Source of the DNA: Myroides odoratimimus
GTDB taxonomy: Bacteria > Bacteroidota > Bacteroidia > Flavobacteriales > Flavobacteriaceae
Assembly (NCBI RefSeq): GCF_030326305.1
Contig: NZ_JACAKB010000005.1
Span: 124,001-188,000 of the forward strand
Direction of reading: 5' to 3'
DNA length: 64,000 nt
Position 1 is the stretch's first letter. Each line of letters begins with the position of its first letter. A program made the position numbers and the translations under genes. Shown one piece after another: positions 45,500-52,361 of the stretch. The notes under the pieces are model-generated. The model saw only the letters and a list, made by a program, of their open reading frames with translations, did no database searches and was not told the origin of the DNA.

Positions 45500-45916
45500 T
45501 TAATATTGTGCTATCAAGTAATTGATCATATCTGTAGTTGTCACTATTCCTTGTAGTACATTATCCTTATCTACTACCGGAAGAGAGTGAAACTGTTGTT
45601 TAGAGAAGATCTCTGCCACATCTTTGATATTAGTATCATCCATCACCACGATTGGGTTCTTCGTCATTACATCTTCTAACTTATAAGCGTCATAAATAGC
45701 GTCTAATGCACTTTGGTCTAAATCATTTGCACCATATCCTATTTTTAGGATATCGTTGCTACTGATGATTCCCACAACATTCTCTGCTTCTATAACAGGG
45801 ATATGTCTAATATTATATTCTACTAATAACTGATTTACTTCACTTAACTTTTTATTCGTTGGCACAGCTATAAGTGCTTTAGACATAATCTGAGATACTG
45901 GTACTCTTTGTTTCAT
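45500..45916 (-). CDS. CBS-domain protein
   Basis: About 138 residues with two tandem CBS domains (about 5-65 and 75-135; VSQIMSKALIAVPTNKKLSEV and EDVMTKNPIVVMDDTNIKDVA), the kind that binds adenine nucleotides such as AMP or ATP and regulates partners. The longest frame begins at 45976, but the ATG at 45916 (MKQRVPVSQIM) is preferred: it begins right at the first CBS domain, and a near-consensus AATCTTTG element lies between the two candidates. No effector domain is attached. Confidence 0.85.
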   Translation of the reverse strand: MKQRVPVSQIMSKALIAVPTNKKLSEVNQLLVEYNIRHIPVIEAENVVGIISSNDILKIGYGANDLDQSALDAIYDAYKLEDVMTKNPIVVMDDTNIKDVAEIFSKQQFHSLPVVDKDNVLQGIVTTTDMINYLIAQY

Positions 45917-46205
45917 AGTGCTATAGTGTTTTATTGTTCTAATACAAAGATTGCACTTACATATCTCATAATACATGATAAAAAGCAGGTTTTACTAAAT
46001 AATAATGTCGTAATTTATATAGCATAATCGTATTTTTAGAACACATTATTCACCATTAGTGAATATATCATATCCCGAAAATTCTTCAATCCCTTGCCAA
46101 TCCTCAAAAAATGAAAATTGTGATAATTTATCTCAAATCAGTTTATCCAAAAACCTGTTTTTTACCTAAATTGCTTCATAATTAACTACTTAAAAAATAA
46201 TATCT

Positions 46206-46640
46206 ATGGCAACAACGAACACTTATCTAACCTTCAATGGCAATTGTGAAGAGGCATTTAATTTTTATAAATCTGTATTTGGGGGAGAATACACTTACCT
46301 CGTTAGATTCGATAGTATCCCCGATAGTCCAGAATTTGTAGTATCCGAAGAGGACAAAAACAAAATCATGCACGTCTCACTTCCTATCGGTAAATCTATC
46401 TTAATGGGTAGTGATACCTCATGTGGCAACCCAACACCTGTAATACAAGGAAACAATTTCTCTATATCTATATCCACAGATAGCCAAGCAGAGGCAGATG
46501 ATCTATTCGCTAAGATAGCGGTAGGTGGTACTGTGATCATGCCGATCGAAGACATGTTTTGGGGAGACTATTTTGGAATGGTATTAGACCAATTTGGCAT
46601 CCAATGGATGATCAACTACAGTAGAGACGGACAGTACTAA
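46206..46640 (+). CDS. VOC family (PhnB/glyoxalase-like) protein
   Basis: A 144-residue single-subunit VOC-fold protein of the PhnB-like type (TNTYLTFNGNCEEAFNFYKSVFGG at the start, MPIEDMFWGDYFGMVLDQFG near the end, QWMINY). These proteins are metal-binding or degenerate glyoxalase-fold enzymes; the substrate is unknown. It stands alone. Confidence 0.88.
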   Translation: MATTNTYLTFNGNCEEAFNFYKSVFGGEYTYLVRFDSIPDSPEFVVSEEDKNKIMHVSLPIGKSILMGSDTSCGNPTPVIQGNNFSISISTDSQAEADDLFAKIAVGGTVIMPIEDMFWGDYFGMVLDQFGIQWMINYSRDGQY

Positions 46641-46787
46641 TGCAATCTTTAAATAGGACTACACCTTATCAATACTAACCTTCTATTGGGATTTTTTTTT
46701 TAATTACCCCAGCTCATAGAAGACTAACCTACAATATAACTAACTATTGTTATCCAGCATTGCTGTTGTAGACACTATACAACTATC

Positions 46788-46827
46788 AATCCCCTAATAA
46801 GCAGATTTATAAGGGGATTTTCTTTTT
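46788..46827 (+). terminator. Orphan terminator-like hairpin
   Basis: AATCCCCT pairs with AGGGGATT across a loop that also partly pairs, followed by TTCTTTTTATCC. It lies 150 nt after the VOC stop, so it may end a long 3' UTR. Confidence 0.55.
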
Positions 46828-46938
46828 ATCCACCTTAGACACCTTATATCCTCCTCTAGTCAACTAAGACCAAGCATATCGCCCTTTTTATTGCTGATTT
46901 TTAATTCATTTTTTAGATGGTCAGCTTGTGATAGAAAA

Positions 46939-47019
46939 GTAGTAGCATAGTGGTCGCATACTTTTTGCCTTTTTTTATGCGATCACTATCCAATCACTAT
47001 GCGACCACTATGCGATCAC
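46939..47019. repeat. 11-bp direct and inverted repeat cluster
   Basis: Four tandem 11-mers on the plus strand: TATGCGATCAC (46976-46986), TATCCAATCAC (46987-46997), TATGCGACCAC (46998-47008), TATGCGATCAC (47009-47019). Two more are in reverse just upstream (46950-46960 identical to the third, 46939-46949 diverged). The inverted copies can pair into a stem with a loop rich in T. It is not a tRNA and encodes nothing visible. Confidence 0.8.
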
Positions 47020-47221
47020 TTCTGTAAAAAGAACAAAATATACTAGCTCTAGCTTATAGTAAGCAAGTATTAATTGTTTGAAAAATTTGGAATTCAATAG
47101 ATAATAAGCTTTATATCAATAAAATACAAAACAAAGAGAAGATCATGTCCTAGAATGTGAACAAATAAAAGAACACATGTATGTAACACCCCTCAAGACA
47201 CAAATGAGAGAGATATCAAAT

Positions 47222-47249
47222 AAAAAAGCCAGTCATAAGACTGGCTTTT
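47222..47249 (-). terminator. Terminator of tRNA-Asn copy 1
   Basis: Perfect stem AAAAGCCAGTC with GACTGGCTTTT (loop ATAA) and a T-run on the minus strand, 7 bases after the tRNA 3' end. The same hairpin follows copy 2. Confidence 0.9.
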
Positions 47250-47255
47250 GTTTTG

Positions 47256-47329
47256 CTCCCCCTCTTGGGCTCGAACCAAGGACCCTCTGATTAACAGTCA
47301 GATGCTCTAACCAACTGAGCTAAGGAGGA
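47256..47329 (-). tRNA. tRNA-Asn (GTT), copy 1
   Basis: 74 nt. On the minus strand the acceptor stem TCCTCCT pairs with AGGGGGA (one G-U), the D arm contains AGCTCAGTTGGTTAGAGC, the anticodon loop is CTGTTAA with anticodon GTT, and the T arm has GGTTCGAGCCC. The discriminator base is G; CCA is not encoded. It matches copy 2 exactly in the tRNA body. Confidence 0.97.
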
Positions 47330-47356
47330 AGGTTATATTTTACCTTTATTGCACTG

Positions 47357-47364
47357 CAAATATA
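47357..47364 (-). promoter_or_regulatory. -7 element (TATATTTG) of tRNA-Asn copy 1
   Basis: Exact TAnnTTTG on the minus strand, 28 nt upstream of the tRNA. TTG 21 nt upstream fits the -33 site. Confidence 0.65.
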
Positions 47365-47667
47365 TACATTTTTAATCAAATATCTCAATGTTTATAGGCT
47401 TTTTGAGCATTTTATGTCAAAAAAAATTAGCCTATAATTAAAACTATCTGATTATGAGATAGAAGTAGTATTACTTTTTTTTAAAAAAAATAACGCTACT
47501 GATTCTAAATACTACTTATCACTCTTTTTATAGCTTATAAAAAGCCTCTAACGTAATCTCAGAACAAATTGATTAGACTATTCTGATATCGCTAAAAAAT
47601 TCAGGTACCAAATCTAATTAAAAAACATGCTAATAGTAGACAGTAAAAATATAAATAGATTCAAAAT

Positions 47668-47695
47668 ACAAAAGCCAGTCATAAGACTGGCTTTT
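47668..47695 (-). terminator. Terminator of tRNA-Asn copy 2
   Basis: Same hairpin as copy 1 (AAAAGCCAGTC / GACTGGCTTTT), 7 bases after the tRNA end. The following bases on the minus strand are less T-rich than at copy 1. Confidence 0.85.
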
Positions 47696-47701
47696 GTTTT
47701 G

Positions 47702-47775
47702 CTCCCCCTCTTGGGCTCGAACCAAGGACCCTCTGATTAACAGTCAGATGCTCTAACCAACTGAGCTAAGGAGGA
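47702..47775 (-). tRNA. tRNA-Asn (GTT), copy 2
   Basis: 74 nt, identical in sequence to copy 1 (acceptor TCCTCCT, anticodon GTT, T-arm GGTTCGAGCCC). The 5' leader differs by two bases over about 30 nt. It is 446 bases away from copy 1 in the same orientation, so the pair is a recent direct duplication including promoter and terminator. Confidence 0.97.
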
Positions 47776-47802
47776 AGGTTATATTTTACCTTTATTGCGG
47801 TG

Positions 47803-47810
47803 CAAATATA
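47803..47810 (-). promoter_or_regulatory. -7 element (TATATTTG) of tRNA-Asn copy 2
   Basis: Exact TAnnTTTG on the minus strand with a TTTG 19 nt upstream, a full match to the Bacteroidota promoter. The RNA would start about 25 nt before the tRNA. Confidence 0.7.
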
Positions 47811-47860
47811 TAACGATTTTTAGTATCTGCAAATAATTAATTTAAAAAAATAAAACTTTT

Positions 47861-48502
47861 TTATTCTTCACTTTTTAAGGTGGGAAGCCCCAGTTTATAA
47901 CGGTTTGCTATTAAGCGTATTACAAATACAGATGCAGCACAGAATATTTGTGAAAAAATGATACCCACACTGAAATAATCTAGCAAATAGTATATCATCA
48001 CCCCGAATATACAGGTCAGTGCATACCACTCTTGTTTAAAAATAGCTGGAATCTCATTAATCATGATATCTCTAACGATACCTCCTACTACTCCTGTAAT
48101 AGTAGCCATAATCACTACTACCCAAAACGGATAGCCCAGAGACATGGTCTTCTCTGTACCTACAACAACAAATAAGCCTAGACCTATACTGTCAAACCAT
48201 AAGAAGGTATTGTTTAGATGCACTAATTGTTTTCTAAAGACTACCACAAAGAATAATGCTAGTACAGTACACCATACATACACACTATTCAACATCCAGA
48301 ATGGCGTAACTCCCAGTAGTAAATCACGCAGAGTACCACCACCTGTAGCAGTGACAAATCCTACTACTAAGGCACCAAACCAATCTAGGCTCTTCGCTGA
48401 TGCCATACGAATACCTGAAATAGCAAATGCACAAGTTCCAAAGAATTCAATAATATCTACAAAGTGCATTGTAGTCCAAAAATCAATAAATTTATCTAGC
48501 AT
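47861..48502 (-). CDS. TRIC-type (UPF0126) cation channel family protein
   Basis: Inner-membrane protein of 213 residues with about 7 helices. It has two similar halves, each with a kinked Gly-rich helix: VTATGGGTLRDLLLG and TGVVGGIVRDIMINEIP. Bacterial members of this family form trimeric potassium-like cation channels related to TRIC. The start at 48502 fits the helix pattern. It lies 30 bases after the aldehyde dehydrogenase in the same direction. Confidence 0.9.
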   Translation of the reverse strand: MLDKFIDFWTTMHFVDIIEFFGTCAFAISGIRMASAKSLDWFGALVVGFVTATGGGTLRDLLLGVTPFWMLNSVYVWCTVLALFFVVVFRKQLVHLNNTFLWFDSIGLGLFVVVGTEKTMSLGYPFWVVVIMATITGVVGGIVRDIMINEIPAIFKQEWYALTCIFGVMIYYLLDYFSVGIIFSQIFCAASVFVIRLIANRYKLGLPTLKSEE

Positions 48503-48531
48503 AACACGACAATATATGTATAAAAACCGCC

Positions 48532-49824
48532 CTATTTAATTACCACTGACTTCTTATTTACGAATGATAATAATCCTTCTTCTGCCATTTCTCTCCCTAT
48601 ACCAGAGAATTTATTGCCTCCGAATGGTACTCTAGGATCAGAAATGACCATTTCATTAATAAAAACAGCACCTTCATCAAACTCGTGAATTTTAGATTTT
48701 AAGAATTCTACATCTTTACTAAACATCGCTACACCTAGTCCGAAGCGAGAATCGTTACTCATCTCTATTGCTTCATCGAATGTATCATATCCTACGATAA
48801 CCGCTAGTGGTCCAAAAGTCTCTAGCTTAAATGCAGGCATATCTGGTGTGACATCTGTAATCACAGTTGGCTCAAACTTCGCTCCATCGCGCTTACCGCC
48901 TACTACTATCTTCGCTCCCATCTGTACAGAATCATTCATAATAGTCTCTAGTTCTATCGCTAAATCTTCTCTAGCCATCAATCCGATACCTGTATTATGA
49001 TCCATTAAATCACCGAATTTAATCTCTCTAACTGCTGCTACAAACTTATCTGTAAATTCTTTAATAATAGCATTGTGGATCAAAAATCGCTTTCCTGCTA
49101 TACAGCTCTGCCCAGTATTCTGAAATCTAGCATTGATAGCCGTGGGAATAAGAGCGTCTATATCCACATCTTCTCTTACGATAAAGGCATTACTTCCTCC
49201 TAGTTCTAATACAGTAGGTTTAATTAATTCTCCTGCTTTCTTCCCTACAGAACTACCTGCTGATTCACTCCCTGTAAGAGATACCCCTTTAATAATAGGT
49301 GATTCTATGATCGCATCTACTTCTCTACCTGGTACAGTTATATTAAAGTACACTTGCTCATACCCCTCTACTCTAAAGCAGTCTTCTAATGCCTTGGCAC
49401 TAAGAGGTACATTACTTGCATGCTTCACGACTACAGTATTACCCGCTAATAAAGTCGGAATAGCAAATCTAAACACTTGCCAGAAAGGGAAATTCCAAGG
49501 CATCACTCCTAAAATGACACCTAAAGGATCATTCACCGTATAAGTCTCTGTCCAGTCTGTCTGTATAGTTCTCCCTTTTAGAATCTCTTCTCCATGCTCT
49601 ATATAATAATCTATTAACCTCCCACTCTTCTCTACTTCAGCTACAGCTTGCTTAATAGGTTTATGCATATCCAATGTCATACATTTTCCATACTCCTCTA
49701 CATTAGTAAGTAGGTTCTGCTTAACTTTCTGAAGATAAGCTACTCTATCACTCACTTTAAGTTTCTTCCAATTTAGAAATGCATTGTTTGCATTGTCTAA
49801 AATATCTGTTACTACTTTGTCCAT
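48532..49824 (-). CDS. NAD(P)-dependent aldehyde dehydrogenase, succinate-semialdehyde type
   Basis: About 430 residues from the ATG at 49824. Catalytic Cys lies in [12 protein letters not shown] and the general-base Glu in [24 protein letters not shown] is the family N-terminal loop and [13 protein letters not shown] the C-terminal motif. It matches the succinate-semialdehyde dehydrogenase (Sad/YneI-like) branch, which feeds the TCA cycle. The longest frame starts at 49902, but the MDKVVTD start at 49824 gives the normal length and is chosen. Exact substrate is uncertain. Confidence 0.88.
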   Translation of the reverse strand: MDKVVTDILDNANNAFLNWKKLKVSDRVAYLQKVKQNLLTNVEEYGKCMTLDMHKPIKQAVAEVEKSGRLIDYYIEHGEEILKGRTIQTDWTETYTVNDPLGVILGVMPWNFPFWQVFRFAIPTLLAGNTVVVKHASNVPLSAKALEDCFRVEGYEQVYFNITVPGREVDAIIESPIIKGVSLTGSESAGSSVGKKAGELIKPTVLELGGSNAFIVREDVDIDALIPTAINARFQNTGQSCIAGKRFLIHNAIIKEFTDKFVAAVREIKFGDLMDHNTGIGLMAREDLAIELETIMNDSVQMGAKIVVGGKRDGAKFEPTVITDVTPDMPAFKLETFGPLAVIVGYDTFDEAIEMSNDSRFGLGVAMFSKDVEFLKSKIHEFDEGAVFINEMVISDPRVPFGGNKFSGIGREMAEEGLLSFVNKKSVVIK

Positions 49825-49948
49825 AGTTTGAATGTTTACATTTTCTCTAAAATTAATAATTGTTTTACAATCCTCCTTCAGCATCGAGATAAAATTTGAC
49901 AACTCGGTTAAAATAACTAAATTAGTATCATCCTAAAATGAAATGACC

Positions 49949-50119
49949 ATGAGTAGAAATCAACTAATTTTTCTAATCGGCATCGCATTATTTGCCCTGT
50001 CATTTACCTTGTTTTACTTAAATGTAATAGGCGCTCAGTTAGCTTACTTTGTGCTTCTGATATCTTTTGTTATGATCATTAGCCCATTAGTAATCTATCT
50101 ATTTAATAAGTTAAACTAA
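49949..50119 (+). CDS. Small membrane protein, 56 aa
   Basis: A 56-codon ORF with two membrane helices (FLIGIALFALSFTLFYL and YFVLLISFVMIISPLVIYLF). An in-frame ATG two codons earlier (49943) is also possible. It is not recognised as a known family. It is followed directly by another small membrane protein gene in the same direction. Confidence 0.55.
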   Translation: MSRNQLIFLIGIALFALSFTLFYLNVIGAQLAYFVLLISFVMIISPLVIYLFNKLN

Positions 50120-50124
50120 AGTTT

Positions 50125-50132
50125 TACTTTTG
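50125..50132 (+). promoter_or_regulatory. -7 element (TACTTTTG) of the 57-aa membrane protein gene
   Basis: Exact TAnnTTTG on the plus strand, 14 nt before the ATG at 50147 and just after the stop of the previous small gene. It supports that the tiny gene is real. Confidence 0.5.
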
Positions 50133-50146
50133 TCAAAAAAACAAAG

Positions 50147-50320
50147 ATGGATAAAAATGTAAAGTTATTGCTCTTAGGGGCTTTCCTTTTTATAATCACT
50201 ATAGTACTTCGTTCTATGACAGCTATCAGTAGTAGCGTTATCTTAGCATTAGCTATAATATCGCTAGTCATCGTAGTAGTACCACTGTATAAACTAGTCT
50301 TTAAAAAACTACGCAAATAA
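50147..50320 (+). CDS. Small membrane protein, 57 aa
   Basis: 57 codons with two membrane helices (LLLLGAFLFIITIVL and VILALAIISLVIVVVPLY) and a basic C-terminal tail (KLVFKKLRK). Not a recognised family. It has its own -7 element. Its stop is within the hairpin region shared with the convergent PLDc_N-like gene. Confidence 0.6.
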   Translation: MDKNVKLLLLGAFLFIITIVLRSMTAISSSVILALAIISLVIVVVPLYKLVFKKLRK

Positions 50321-50345
50321 AAAAGCCAGTTTATAGCTGGCTTAC
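50318..50345. terminator. Bidirectional terminator overlapping two stop codons
   Basis: AAAAGCCAG pairs with CTGGCTT around TTTATAG. On the minus strand the stem contains the last codons and TAA stop of the PLDc_N-like gene; on the plus side it begins right at the stop of the 57-aa gene. T-runs follow on both strands. Confidence 0.75.
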
Positions 50346-50528
50346 TTTTTTATCTTTATTTCCTACTAACAGATAGGCTATAGCGCCTAATACTGGAGCG
50401 AATATAATGATGAGGCACCATATCACCTTATAATTAAATTCTAACGTTGATCTTCCTACTTTATACAAGCTATAAATTATTAGCCCAATAAGTGAAAGTA
50501 AGAAAAACTGCCAAACATAAAGAATCAT
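50331..50528 (-). CDS. PLDc_N-domain small membrane protein (65 aa)
   Basis: A 65-residue inner-membrane protein with two helices (FFLLSLIGLIIYSLY and IWCLIIIFAPVLGAIAYLLVG). It looks like the phospholipase-D N-terminal region (PLDc_N) as a stand-alone protein, common in Bacteroidota. Function is unknown. It is convergent with the 57-aa gene and shares its terminator. Confidence 0.75.
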   Translation of the reverse strand: MILYVWQFFLLSLIGLIIYSLYKVGRSTLEFNYKVIWCLIIIFAPVLGAIAYLLVGNKDKKVSQL

Positions 50529-50594
50529 TTTATTATTATGTAGTTTAGTTATATATCACAAAGAACTTTTCTTTCTATACTAAAAGCTAAAGTA

Positions 50595-50620
50595 CAAAAA
50601 AAGCCAGCTATAAGCTGGCT
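50595..50620 (-). terminator. Terminator of the SDR threonine dehydrogenase gene
   Basis: Stem AGCCAGCT with AGCTGGCT (loop ATA) and a T-run on the minus strand, 20 bases after the stop. Confidence 0.85.
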
Positions 50621-50639
50621 CCTCAGAATATTTAAAGTT

Positions 50640-51593
50640 CTATTTCTTTAATTCTCTTGTCAAGTTTTCTAACATTACTTCTGTCATAGAAGATAAGTCA
50701 TACTTATGATTCCATCCCCAGTCTTGCTGTGCAGAAGTATCATCTATACTCGCTGGCCAGCTATCAGCGATAGCCTGTCTAAAGTCTGGATTATACTCTA
50801 TCGTAAAGTCAGGGATATGCTTCGTAATCTCAGCTGCTATCTCTTCTGGCGTGAATGAGATACCTCCTAAATTATAAGAAGAACGAATCTTCACATCTTC
50901 TTTCTTCGCTTGCATAATACCTACAGTTGCATTCAGTGCGTCTTCCATATACATCATCGGAAGAGCTGATCCCTCAGATAAGAAACAGTTATAATGTTTA
51001 TCTTCGATCGCCTTATAGAAAATATCAACTGCGTAATCTGTAGTACCACCACCTGGAGGTGTAGTCCAAGAGATTAACCCAGGGTAACGGATACTGCGTA
51101 CATCTACTCCAAATTTGTTATAGTAGTACTCACACCAGCGCTCTCCAGTCTGCTTAGAAATACCATATACTGTACTTGGCTCCATCACAGTATACTGAGG
51201 TGTGTTATGTCTAGGTGTAGTAGGGCCAAAAACAGCTATTGATGATGGCCAGAATATCTTTTTAATTTTACCTTCTTTAGCAAGGTTTAATACGTGGAAC
51301 AACGAGTTCATATTTAAGTCCCAAGCAAAAGCTGGGTTTTTCTCTGCAGTTGCTGATAACAATGCAGCCATTAAATAAACTTCCTCTACTTGATGTTTTT
51401 CTATAACTGCCGCAACAGCGTCAAACTCCATAGCATTTAATGTCTCGAAAGGTCCAGAACTCATAAGAGCTTCATTTCCTTCTCTAATATCAGAAGCAAT
51501 AACATTCTCACTTCCATAAACATCTCTTAATTTAAGCGTTAGCTCAGAACCTATCTGTCCGCAAGCTCCGATTATAAGAATTTTGGTTCCCAT
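50640..51593 (-). CDS. tdh: NAD-dependent epimerase/dehydratase, probable SDR-type L-threonine 3-dehydrogenase
   Basis: An extended SDR enzyme of 317 residues. Rossmann motif GACGQIG is at residues 9-15, the catalytic Tyr/Lys in STVYGISKQTGE near 135. The features YPGLISWTTPPGGGTTDYAV and SALPMMYMEDAL are typical of the SDR-type threonine dehydrogenase, which oxidises L-threonine to 2-amino-3-ketobutyrate. The ATG at 51617 is inside a TATATTTG promoter element, so the start at 51593 is the true one. No kbl gene is nearby in this window, so the pathway link is inferred. Confidence 0.85.
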   Translation of the reverse strand: MGTKILIIGACGQIGSELTLKLRDVYGSENVIASDIREGNEALMSSGPFETLNAMEFDAVAAVIEKHQVEEVYLMAALLSATAEKNPAFAWDLNMNSLFHVLNLAKEGKIKKIFWPSSIAVFGPTTPRHNTPQYTVMEPSTVYGISKQTGERWCEYYYNKFGVDVRSIRYPGLISWTTPPGGGTTDYAVDIFYKAIEDKHYNCFLSEGSALPMMYMEDALNATVGIMQAKKEDVKIRSSYNLGGISFTPEEIAAEITKHIPDFTIEYNPDFRQAIADSWPASIDDTSAQQDWGWNHKYDLSSMTEVMLENLTRELKK

Positions 51594-51616
51594 TGTTTGT
51601 GTATTTAAAAAGTACA

Positions 51617-51624
51617 CAAATATA
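51617..51624 (-). promoter_or_regulatory. -7 element (TATATTTG) of the SDR threonine dehydrogenase gene
   Basis: Exact TAnnTTTG on the minus strand. It covers an upstream ATG codon, which decides the start at 51593. Confidence 0.6.
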
Positions 51625-51730
51625 GTTTAAGTCCCTTTACAAATCAATTTTCATCATCAACATTCCAATAACTTTATAACTTATATAACAATCTGACAAT
51701 CTAAGTGGTATAAAATAGCACAGAACTTTG

Positions 51731-51738
51731 TAAATTTG
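51731..51738 (+). promoter_or_regulatory. -7 element (TAAATTTG) of the lipoprotein-mfd unit
   Basis: Exact TAnnTTTG on the plus strand, 20 nt before the lipoprotein ATG. Confidence 0.5.
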
Positions 51739-51758
51739 ACCTCTAAAACTTAAGAACA

Positions 51759-52358
51759 ATGAAAAGCAACTTATATATACTTTTACCTCTTTTATTCTTA
51801 GTATCTATCATATCATTCTCATGTAAAGACGAAGAGAAATTTGTGAAAGAACAAGAATTAAAAATAGCGCAACACAATGATAGTGTGTATGACTATCTAA
51901 CGAAGAACTGGAATCTACGTGTTCCTGCAGCTTCTGCAGAGTTAGGCGTTATCCTAAAAGACTGGAAGCCTTGGCAAGAGTTTGTGCAAGAGGTAAGTTT
52001 AAAACCTGTATCTACTATAGGGGCTTTTCAGAAGAGAGCTAATAGACTATCAGAATTGCTACAAAGCCTTACTTATCAACAGTATCCAAAAGAATTAGAT
52101 TTGCCGGATATCAAATCTAGAATGGCACTGTTACAAACTTCTCTAAATAACTTAAATATGTTCTTAGAAGTGACGCCGATAAGTATAGAAAAGTTGGATC
52201 AAAATCTGAAACATACTAACACTGCGCTAAGATTACTTCTAGCTCAGATGGATGAAAACATTGTCAAAGCAAAATTACCACAAGAAGAAGGTGAGGCTGA
52301 AATGCTAGAGGCTATTAACGAAGAAAGAAGGGCTAATCCAACACCAGAAAACGAATAG
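51759..52358 (+). CDS. Hypothetical lipoprotein upstream of mfd
   Basis: A 199-residue lipoprotein with signal MKSNLYILLPLLFLVSII and lipobox FSC. The mature part is mostly helical and charged (KEQELKIAQHNDSVYDYLTKNW, LKDWKPWQEFVQEV) and ends in an acidic tail. I recognise no family. It lies 3 bases before mfd, so it is co-transcribed with it; no functional link is known. Confidence 0.78.
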   Translation: MKSNLYILLPLLFLVSIISFSCKDEEKFVKEQELKIAQHNDSVYDYLTKNWNLRVPAASAELGVILKDWKPWQEFVQEVSLKPVSTIGAFQKRANRLSELLQSLTYQQYPKELDLPDIKSRMALLQTSLNNLNMFLEVTPISIEKLDQNLKHTNTALRLLLAQMDENIVKAKLPQEEGEAEMLEAINEERRANPTPENE

Positions 52359-52361
52359 AGC

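Larger units (their letters stand above)
46641..47255. other. Gene-free 600-base stretch between VOC gene and tRNA-Asn
   Basis: No coding frame I would defend. It contains a hairpin with T-run near 46788-46827 and an 11-bp repeat hairpin at 46939-47019, both listed separately. The rest (about 47020-47220) is AT-rich with no visible signal. Confidence 0.5.
47330..47701. other. Spacer between the two tRNA-Asn genes
   Basis: The first about 35 bases are part of the duplicated unit (tRNA 5' leader and promoter, nearly identical to copy 2). The middle has an A/T run and an inverted repeat ATAGGCT / AGCCTAT (near 47393 and 47431), with no gene. The right end holds the terminator of copy 2. Confidence 0.5.

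Noticed and set aside
47393-47437. Inverted repeat ATAGGCT / AGCCTAT between the tRNA genes
   Set aside because: Seven-base arms separated by about 30 bases with no T-run; likely chance.
48144-48539. 131-codon plus-strand open frame over the TRIC gene
   Set aside because: Antisense shadow of a recognised membrane protein.
49133-49543. 136-codon plus-strand open frame over the aldehyde dehydrogenase
   Set aside because: Antisense shadow; the minus-strand gene has all catalytic motifs.
51593-51617. Longer start of the threonine dehydrogenase at 51617
   Set aside because: That ATG is inside a TATATTTG promoter element, so the RNA would start after it.
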